Assembly: GCA_964645205.1 (NCBI GenBank)
Contig: CAZYBO010000001.1
Span: 248,001 to 312,000 of the forward strand
Direction: 5' to 3'
Source of the DNA: CAZYBO01 sp964645205
GTDB lineage: Bacteria > Pseudomonadota > Alphaproteobacteria > Rickettsiales > SXRF01
Length of the DNA stretch: 64,000 nt
Below, in pieces: positions 58,201 to 64,000 of this stretch (positions within the stretch are counted from its first letter, which is position 1; every line of letters starts with the position of its first letter). Both the position numbers and the translations under genes were made by a program. Below the pieces are notes generated by a model, which was given only the letters and a program-made list of their open reading frames with translations, was not told the origin of the DNA and searched no databases.

Positions 58201-59255
58201 GCGGCTGTATTCCCTAACAGGAATCCTTCCTTGCTGGCGATGGAGTGAAAAAATGCGATAACTACCTGCTTGTAGTCGAGATGCAGGCGTTGTGACAACA
58301 AAAACTGATCGCAGGCCTGCTGCCATTTCACCGCCCACATAGCGGGCGGATGTAGCGCAAGTATCGGTGTTAACAATGTTTTTTCCTCCACGCAAAGCCC
58401 AAAACGGTTAACGCCCGCCGACACTTTGCACAATCTTTCCAGTATAATCAGCGCCAACTCGATGAAAACCTGAAACCGCGCATGCGACTTCGCGCCCGAC
58501 ACGCTGTCGGCGAACGCGTGCAGCGCCAGCGTATCCAGCTGCGGCAGGCGCGACATCAGGGTGAGCATTTCCACATACAATTCGAGCGCCCCCTGCTCTT
58601 CATACGTAGCCGCCACGCCCGGCGAACCGCCGGATAATTGCCACAACGCCTCCAGCCTGCGGCTTTCCATATCGGGGAAACGCAGGGATAGCGCCTGTTC
58701 AAAATCAGCGTCATCGAGCATTTTGAGTTTAAGCATGCGGGCGCGTGAGCGGATGGTGGGCAGCAGCTTGCCGGGATTGTGAGATACCAGTAGCAGCAGT
58801 GCCTGCGGCGGCGGCTCCTCAAGAATTTTGAGGATGGCGTTGGCGGCGTTGTTGTTCAACTGGTCGGCGCTGTCGACGATCACCACGCGCCACTGGCTTT
58901 CACCGGGCGTGAGCGAAAGGAACTGCCCGATTTCACGTGCCTGATCGACCGTAATCCCGCTGGCATATTCTCCCTTTTTAGTATCGAAAATCGGTTCCAC
59001 CACCAGCAAATCCGCGTGCGAACCCGCCGCAACCCGCCGGAAAACGGGATGTTCCGGCGACATCGCCATAGCCCCCTCGCCCGCAAGCATCGCGCGCGCG
59101 AAGCGATAAGCCAGCGTCGCTTTCCCGATGCCCTTGCCGCCGCTGATAATCCAGCCATGCGCGAGTTTTCCCTGCTCGGCGTCGTGCAATAGCTGGCGCT
59201 CCGCCTCCGCATGGCCGAAAAGTTCGCCGGTATCTTTGGGGAAGAATTCACTCAT
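58197..59255 (-). CDS. holB: DNA polymerase III delta' subunit
   Basis: Clamp-loader subunit; 352 residues. AAA+ fold with Walker A-like GGKGIGKATLAYRFARA and sensor 'LLLVSHNPGKLLPTIRSR'. 'ILKILEEPPPQALLLLVSH' is a recognisable delta' stretch. It overlaps tmk and metG by 4 bases each. Confidence 0.95.
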   Translation of the reverse strand: MSEFFPKDTGELFGHAEAERQLLHDAEQGKLAHGWIISGGKGIGKATLAYRFARAMLAGEGAMAMSPEHPVFRRVAAGSHADLLVVEPIFDTKKGEYASGITVDQAREIGQFLSLTPGESQWRVVIVDSADQLNNNAANAILKILEEPPPQALLLLVSHNPGKLLPTIRSRARMLKLKMLDDADFEQALSLRFPDMESRRLEALWQLSGGSPGVAATYEEQGALELYVEMLTLMSRLPQLDTLALHAFADSVSGAKSHARFQVFIELALIILERLCKVSAGVNRFGLCVEEKTLLTPILALHPPAMWAVKWQQACDQFLLSQRLHLDYKQVVIAFFHSIASKEGFLLGNTAA

Positions 59256-59893
59256 GCGGTTGGCATCGTAAAGCCAAAGCGTGTGTTGATGGCGGTAACT
59301 ACACGGGCGTGGATATTGCGCGCAGGTTCGGCGGCGTCGAGCACCCGGCAGCGTTGCGATTCGCGTTCGGCAATCGCGAGGAAGCCTGCGCGCACCTTGC
59401 GGTGGAAGTCGATCTCCATGGATTCAAAGCGGGTTTCGCTGCCGCGCCGGTCTGCGGCACGCGCCAGCCCTTCGGTAGGGTCTATATCGAGTACCAGCGT
59501 GAGGTCGGGCGCGAAATTGCCAAGCAGGAGGCGGTGCAGCATCAACACATATTCCTCCGATAATCCCTTGCCGATGCCCTGATAGACCTGCGTGGAATCG
59601 GCAAAACGGTCGCACAGCACTACCTTGCCTTCCGCCAGCGCGGGCTTCACCAGCCCGGTCACGTGCTCCATGCGCGCGGCATAAAACAGCAACGTTTCAG
59701 CCACCGGATCCCACGGCGCGTGGTCGCCGCTGACCAGCAGCGTGCGGATGCGCTCGGCGCTTTCGCAACCGCCCGGTTCGCGCGTGGTGATATAGGGAAT
59801 GCCTGCTGCTTCAAACGCCTCACCGAGCAGCGAAAGCTGGGTGGATTTACCACTGCCCTCGCCGCCTTCAAAGGTGATGAAGATGCCGGTCAT
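59252..59893 (-). CDS. tmk: Thymidylate kinase
   Basis: Phosphorylates dTMP. 213 residues from ATG 59893 (MTGIFITFEGGEGSGKST); an upstream in-frame start at 59926 lies in dacA and lacks family character. P-loop GGEGSGKST, DR(F) motif (CDRFADST) and the LID region are present. It overlaps holB and dacA by 4 bases each. Confidence 0.95.
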   Translation of the reverse strand: MTGIFITFEGGEGSGKSTQLSLLGEAFEAAGIPYITTREPGGCESAERIRTLLVSGDHAPWDPVAETLLFYAARMEHVTGLVKPALAEGKVVLCDRFADSTQVYQGIGKGLSEEYVLMLHRLLLGNFAPDLTLVLDIDPTEGLARAADRRGSETRFESMEIDFHRKVRAGFLAIAERESQRCRVLDAAEPARNIHARVVTAINTRFGFTMPTA

Positions 59894-61020
59894 TGCGCTG
59901 CGATCAGGTGGTTCAGGGTTAGCCACATGCGCTTGAAGCCGGAAACCGCGCCCACATCTTCCCCTGCCAGCACATCAACCTGCATCGGCTTGGCGTCGGG
60001 CGAGATGCGGATGGATAGTGTGGCCACCGGCGTATCCTTCGTTACCGGCGCGGGCAGCGGCGTGTTGTATTTCAGCGTGAAGCTGGCGGATTTCGCCGCC
60101 CCTGCCGGTACGGTGACCGAAAGATCGTCTTTTGCCACCAGCGAAACAGTGGGCTTTGTGCCGAACCACACTTCGGCATCGGCGATTTTCTGGCCTTTTT
60201 TTACCAGCGTCTTATTTTCAAATTCGCGGAAGCCGTAACGCAGGAGCTTATCGCCCTCTTCTACACGCGCATTATCGCTACCCAATCCGTTGATGATAAG
60301 GATGAGTCTGCGATTTCCCTGTTTTGCGGAAAGCGAGATTCCATATCCTGCCGCTTCCGTATGCCCCGTTTTCAGGCCATCCACGCCGATGGAGGCGCCA
60401 AGCAACCGGTTGCGGTTCTGCTGCTTGATGCCGCTATAGGTGTATTCGCGTATGGAGAAGTAATGGTAGTATTCAGGAAAATCCTCAATGAGACGCTCTG
60501 CGAGGGTGGCAAGGTCGCGCGCGGTCATCAGATGTTCATCTTCGGGCAGGCCGGTGGCGTTAGTGAAATGGCTGTTTTCCATGCCGATTTCTTTGGCGAT
60601 ACGATTGAGTTCCTTGACGAACGCTTCCTCGCTGCCGCTCAATCCTTCCGCCACCACGATACAGGCGTCGTTGCCGGACTGAATGATGATGCCGTGGATC
60701 AGATCCTCAACCGAGATTTCATCGCCCACATGCACGAAGGTTTTTGAACCCTGCGTCCGCCATGCCTTTTCACTGATCGGTAATTTGTCCGTCAGCTTGA
60801 TGCGCCCTTCCTTAAGGCGGGAGAACAGGGCGTATAGTGTCATCAGCTTGCTCATGGATGACGGGTGCATCGGCACATCGGCATCTTTTTCAAACAGGGC
60901 GGTGCGTGTGGTCGCGTCGATGAGAAACGCCTGTTTCGCTGCTGTTTCGATCGCATAAGCCGGTTGCGCGGCCATCAGCGCAATCAATAATCCCCATGCC
61001 AGTGTGCGTTTTGCCTTCAC
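59890..61020 (-). CDS. dacA: D-alanyl-D-alanine carboxypeptidase (PBP5-type)
   Basis: Trims peptidoglycan stem pentapeptides. 376 residues with a signal peptide ending near QPAYA. SxxK (SSMSKLMT), SGN (QSGNDACI) and KTG (LKTGHTEAAG) triad motifs are all present, followed by a C-terminal beta domain. It has no clear C-terminal amphipathic anchor. It heads into tmk with a 4-base overlap. Confidence 0.95.
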   Translation of the reverse strand: MKAKRTLAWGLLIALMAAQPAYAIETAAKQAFLIDATTRTALFEKDADVPMHPSSMSKLMTLYALFSRLKEGRIKLTDKLPISEKAWRTQGSKTFVHVGDEISVEDLIHGIIIQSGNDACIVVAEGLSGSEEAFVKELNRIAKEIGMENSHFTNATGLPEDEHLMTARDLATLAERLIEDFPEYYHYFSIREYTYSGIKQQNRNRLLGASIGVDGLKTGHTEAAGYGISLSAKQGNRRLILIINGLGSDNARVEEGDKLLRYGFREFENKTLVKKGQKIADAEVWFGTKPTVSLVAKDDLSVTVPAGAAKSASFTLKYNTPLPAPVTKDTPVATLSIRISPDAKPMQVDVLAGEDVGAVSGFKRMWLTLNHLIAAQ

Positions 61021-61045
61021 GTCCTATTCTCCCTGACTATTATAT

Positions 61046-62113
61046 TTACTGTACGATACGCGCATCGGGCACGCCTGCGGCGCGTACCTTGGCCAATGCT
61101 GCGTCGGCGGAAGCCTTGTCGCTGAATTTACCCACGCGCACACGCCACCATTCCTTATCACCCATCTCAACCTTATCAATGAACACGTTGGCAATGCCCG
61201 CGAGCCTGCTTTCCAGTTTGTGTGCATTTTCTTCGGCGGCGAACGATCCTGCCTGAATCACATAACGTCCTTCCTGCTGTCCCGCTGCAGGTTTTGCCTC
61301 TGCCGGTTCCGGCGCAGGTTTGTGTGTCGTTTCCGTTATGGTTTCGTTCGCGTGGATAACTACCGGTGAAGGCTGGCTCGCTGCGGCAGGCGGCGCTTCT
61401 TCAGCGGCGGCATCCTTGAACAGTTTTGGGAGTTCCTTGTTTTCCACCGTGCCGGGCGTGGCCAGCTCATCGCTGCTGACCGTCATCACGGGGGCTGCGT
61501 TGCTGATCGCCTGCCCCGCATGGCTGGTGGATACGGTGGATTCCACGATTTGCGGCCCCGGCTCGGTTGAGCGGGTGACGGACGCATTTTTCATGCGTTC
61601 CTCGGCGGCGTTGAACTCTGCCATGGTCAGGATTTTGCCGCTGCTCTGCAAGGCTGCTACATAGCGCTCGGATTCTTCCTTAAGAAACTGCACACGAACG
61701 CGCGCCAGGCTATGGACGCCCAGCGTCTGTGCGGATTTTTTCGATAAGTCGATGATGCGGTTATTTTTGAACGGGCCGCGGTCGTTAATACGCAGGATAA
61801 CGCTTTTGCCGCTTTCAAGATTGGTGACGCGCACCAGTGAGGGCATCGGCAAGGTGGGGTGCGCCGCAGTCAGGTCGTTCTGGTCGAACCGTTCGCCGTT
61901 TGCCGTATATTTCCCGTGAAAGCCCGGCCCATACCACGATGCTTGCCCTATTCTGTCATAGGTCGGATCATAGGAGGGGTAATAGGTTTTGCCATCGATC
62001 ACATATGGCTTGCCGATTTTCACCCCCTTAGGCGCGGGCGCCTGCGGTTGGCAGGCGGCAAGGATCGAAAGCGCAAGCCCGAAGCAAAGAATTTTTGCCA
62101 TATGCTTTTTCAT
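61046..62113 (-). CDS. rlpA: Septal-ring lytic transglycosylase RlpA, lipoprotein with SPOR domain
   Basis: Cuts glycan lacking stem peptides at division sites. 355 residues with a lipobox (LAAC at residue 18-21), a double-psi beta-barrel domain (GQASWYGPGFHGKYTANGERF, 'RINDRGPF') and a Pro/Ala-rich linker. The C-terminal SPOR domain ('YVIQAGSFAAEENAHKLES') follows. It is the first gene before dacA; the mltB-like gene ends 2 bases upstream, so all are probably one operon. Confidence 0.95.
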   Translation of the reverse strand: MKKHMAKILCFGLALSILAACQPQAPAPKGVKIGKPYVIDGKTYYPSYDPTYDRIGQASWYGPGFHGKYTANGERFDQNDLTAAHPTLPMPSLVRVTNLESGKSVILRINDRGPFKNNRIIDLSKKSAQTLGVHSLARVRVQFLKEESERYVAALQSSGKILTMAEFNAAEERMKNASVTRSTEPGPQIVESTVSTSHAGQAISNAAPVMTVSSDELATPGTVENKELPKLFKDAAAEEAPPAAASQPSPVVIHANETITETTHKPAPEPAEAKPAAGQQEGRYVIQAGSFAAEENAHKLESRLAGIANVFIDKVEMGDKEWWRVRVGKFSDKASADAALAKVRAAGVPDARIVQ

Positions 62114-62114
62114 A

Positions 62115-63086
62115 TTACTCTCCTATGCGGTCTGCCAGCATTCCCACCGCCGTGGCGAAGTAGCGCGACCGGTTCCATTTGAGCAGTACTTTATAGTTGT
62201 TGGTGATGAGATAGGGGGCGGCGTGCTCACCCTCGCCCACGAGGATAAGCGACCGTGAAGTGTCCTGCGGCGGAGCCGTGTCTCCGACAAACCGTATCCC
62301 CATTTTCTCCCAATAGCCTTGAGGCTGAACCTGCTTTATATCCGCCAGCGACGTGTCGAAATCCTTCGGCAGGCGTACTTTTCCGCCCCACCCTTCCGCG
62401 CCGTCCCAGCCGGATTCTTTTAGGTAATTGGCGATGGAGGCGAATATATCGGCCTGCGTGTCCCATATGTCGCGCTTGCCGTCCTGATCGTAATCCACCG
62501 CATAACTGAGGAAGCTGCTGGGCATGAACTGGCATTGCCCCATCGCGCCCGCCCATGAGCCTTGCATGTCGAAAGCTGTGATGTGGTCGGCGTCGATAAT
62601 CTGCAACGCTTTCAGCAATTCGCCACGGAAAAATTCACTGCGGCGGCCGTCATAGGCCAGCGTCGCCAGCGCATCGACGACCTGATAGCCGCCCGTATTG
62701 TCGCCAAAATTGGTTTCGATACCCCACAGCGCCACGATATATTGCGGCTGCACGCCGTAGGTCGCGCTAATCTGCTCCAGCAGTTCCTTGTGCTCCTGAT
62801 ACAGTTCGCGCCCCTTTTCGATGCGCACATCGTTGACTACCTTATCGAGGTATTGCGCGAGCGTCAGCTTGGATTCCGGCTGCTTGCGATCCAACTCGAT
62901 CACGTCGTCAAGAAATTCGGTGGTGGTAAAAGCCTCTTCAAGCGTTTGCGCGGAGATGCCCTGCTCCTGCGCCTCACGTTTGAATTCGCGCAGCCATGCA
63001 TCGAACCCTTCATCGGCGTGCGCGCCGGAGATGCAGGAGCCTATAATCGCAGAAAGAATAAGAAAACGCTGTATAAAACTGCTCAT
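62115..63086 (-). CDS. mltB: Lytic murein transglycosylase, MltB-like (family 3)
   Basis: Peptidoglycan-degrading enzyme, 323 residues from ATG 63086; the signal peptide ends near ISGAHA. The catalytic Glu lies in ALWGIETNFG, with 'GSWAGAMGQCQFMPSSFLSYAVD' and the calcium/loop 'DYDQDGKRDIWDT' as in MltB. The frame back to 63353 overlaps the divergent gene and is not plausible. It starts the minus-strand run and is divergent from the gene at 63141 across 54 bases. Confidence 0.93.
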   Translation of the reverse strand: MSSFIQRFLILSAIIGSCISGAHADEGFDAWLREFKREAQEQGISAQTLEEAFTTTEFLDDVIELDRKQPESKLTLAQYLDKVVNDVRIEKGRELYQEHKELLEQISATYGVQPQYIVALWGIETNFGDNTGGYQVVDALATLAYDGRRSEFFRGELLKALQIIDADHITAFDMQGSWAGAMGQCQFMPSSFLSYAVDYDQDGKRDIWDTQADIFASIANYLKESGWDGAEGWGGKVRLPKDFDTSLADIKQVQPQGYWEKMGIRFVGDTAPPQDTSRSLILVGEGEHAAPYLITNNYKVLLKWNRSRYFATAVGMLADRIGE

Positions 63087-63140
63087 GCTGTGTTTAATGC
63101 CTTCTTCGATAAACGGTTCATCCCAAGAGAATATATACAC

Positions 63141-64000
63141 ATGTTCGATTCGGCTACAACGAAACTCTTGCAGGAAAAATTGCCGTCGTTGCCGCAGATG
63201 GTGATGGAAAAAACCCTGCGCAGCGATACGGACGACCTCGTTGAGGCGATCATGCCGCGCATGAAGATTGCGGTGGTAGACGATAAACATACGGCAATTG
63301 CGTATGGTGATGAAATTTTCTGCGCCTTCGCAGATAAGCAAGGAGCCACGCATGTGACGCTCAACGCGCAGCCCGTGGCGAATGAGCTGACCGTGGAGTA
63401 TGTGCGCAAACGCACGCAGGCTTGCGACGCGCTTATCGCCGTCGGCAGCGGCACGGTGAACGATTTATGCAAACGCGCCTCGTTTCTCGATGGCAAGCCG
63501 TACATCGTGTTCCCCACGGCGGCCTCGATGAACGGTTATTGCTCCGCCAATGCATCCATTGAAAAAGACGGCTATAAGGAAACCGTGCCTGCGCACGTGC
63601 CGCTGGGCGTGTTCTGCGATGTGGGCGTGATTGCGTTCGCGCCCCCGCGCCTCGGCAAAAGCGGGCTGGGCGATTCACTAGCGCGGCCTACTGCGCAGGC
63701 GGACTGGCTATTGTCACATTTGCTGATCGGCACGGCATATGACGAAACACCCTACACACTGTTAAAGCCGCTGGAAGACGAGCTATTCAGCCATGCGCGC
63801 GGCATTGCGTTGCAGGATAATGACAGCATGAAATTGCTGATGCAGGTGCTGTTGCTTTCCGGCCTCGGCATGACGATCGCAGGCGGGAGTTACCCAGCTA
63901 GCCAGGGTGAGCATATGATCGCCCATGCGTATGGTATGTTGCTCGGCGTGGCGAAAGACCGGATGCCGACGCTGCACGGCGAGGAAATCAGCGTCACCGC
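63141..64000 (+). CDS. Glycerol-1-phosphate dehydrogenase-like protein, 3' end outside window
   Basis: Iron/zinc-containing alcohol dehydrogenase-fold enzyme resembling archaeal EgsA and bacterial AraM, which make sn-glycerol 1-phosphate. Seen are AVGSGTVNDLCKRAS, 'FPTAASMNGYCSANAS', 'GLGDSLARPTAQADW' and a His-containing 'SQGEHMIAHAYG' where the metal ligands lie. The frame is open to the window end at about residue 286, so the C terminus is missing. ATG 63141 has AAGAGA about 10 bases before. A substrate other than dihydroxyacetone phosphate is possible. The window's gpsA makes the opposite stereoisomer. Confidence 0.82.
   Translation, partial: MFDSATTKLLQEKLPSLPQMVMEKTLRSDTDDLVEAIMPRMKIAVVDDKHTAIAYGDEIFCAFADKQGATHVTLNAQPVANELTVEYVRKRTQACDALIAVGSGTVNDLCKRASFLDGKPYIVFPTAASMNGYCSANASIEKDGYKETVPAHVPLGVFCDVGVIAFAPPRLGKSGLGDSLARPTAQADWLLSHLLIGTAYDETPYTLLKPLEDELFSHARGIALQDNDSMKLLMQVLLLSGLGMTIAGGSYPASQGEHMIAHAYGMLLGVAKDRMPTLHGEEISVT

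Noticed and set aside
58201..58395. N-terminal extension of MetG to 58395
   Set aside because: The extra 65 residues lie in holB and do not resemble MetG. The TTG at 58200 overlaps the holB stop and starts just before the usual N terminus.
63087..63353. N-terminal extension of MltB
   Set aside because: It runs antisense through the G1PDH-like gene and precedes the signal peptide that starts at 63086.
1..64000. tRNA, rRNA, CRISPR arrays, insertion sequences or prophage genes
   Set aside because: No T-arm-like GTTCGA(A/T)TC with paired stems, no regular spacer arrays and no transposase or integrase motifs were noticed on either strand. This was by eye, so a scan with dedicated software could still find something short.

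Overview
The window is a gene-dense stretch of a bacterial chromosome, with almost no intergenic gap above 200 bases. It has the signature of an alphaproteobacterium: the two nitrogen two-component systems NtrBC and NtrYX behind dusB, the pole organiser PopZ, the nucleoid protein GapR, class II DAHP synthase, Hfq beside HflX, and the rlpA-dacA-tmk-holB-metG-tatD-MBL block. A VirB8-VirB9 pair, an eukaryote-like (type II) IleRS and palindromic repeats inside proteins recall Rickettsiales and other deep alphaproteobacteria. However, amino-acid, NAD, heme and pyrimidine biosynthesis genes suggest a metabolically competent, perhaps free-living cell. The exact order cannot be fixed from sequence reading alone. 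No tRNA, rRNA, CRISPR array, prophage or transposase was seen.

Layout. 1-8.2 kb: dusB, ntrB, ntrC, ntrY, a small unknown gene, ntrX, and a membrane protein with an internal twin-arginine motif. 8.2-14.7 kb (minus): ilvD, popZ, pcm-like, ileS. 14.9-22.6 kb: PAS protein, metC-like, a large membrane protein, an SDR, amtB, two unknown genes, then argG (minus). 22.7-28.9 kb: malonyl-CoA decarboxylase, hfq, an unknown gene, hflX, an orphan modA-like gene, tsaD (minus), hemC. 28.9-37 kb: TPR lipoprotein (minus), a pyrimidine cluster pyrB/pyrC/pyrF interleaved with two membrane-protein genes, and two glycosyltransferases. 37-39.9 kb: gapR, zinc-ribbon protein, aroG-type DAHP synthase (minus), pheA. 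39.9-44.6 kb (minus): a cytochrome c maturation operon ccmD-E-F-[J-like]-G-H-I. 44.7-48.1 kb: virB8-virB9-gpsA-nadA. 48.2-52.2 kb: unknown gene, NUDIX, YyaL/DUF255, rpsU. 52.3-63.1 kb (minus): an aroA-cmk fusion, a membrane protein, MBL, tatD, metG, holB, tmk, dacA, rlpA, mltB. 63.1 kb-end: the start of a glycerol-1-phosphate dehydrogenase-like gene.

The most unusual signals are these. Dispersed palindromic repeats sit in frame inside conserved proteins: two in the editing domain of IleRS and one in the ATPase domain of NtrY. Related copies lie between genes. The yyaL frame is open and conserved upstream of any ATG/GTG/TTG, with a Shine-Dalgarno placed before an ATC codon. A phage-type J-domain relative that has lost HPD sits within the ccm operon. 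Other oddities are an AroA-Cmk fusion, a dihydroorotase whose metal-binding HxH reads QxH, a T4SS virB8-virB9 pair co-transcribed with gpsA, and an archaeal-type G1P dehydrogenase relative. I see no clearly new multi-gene defence or secretion system here.
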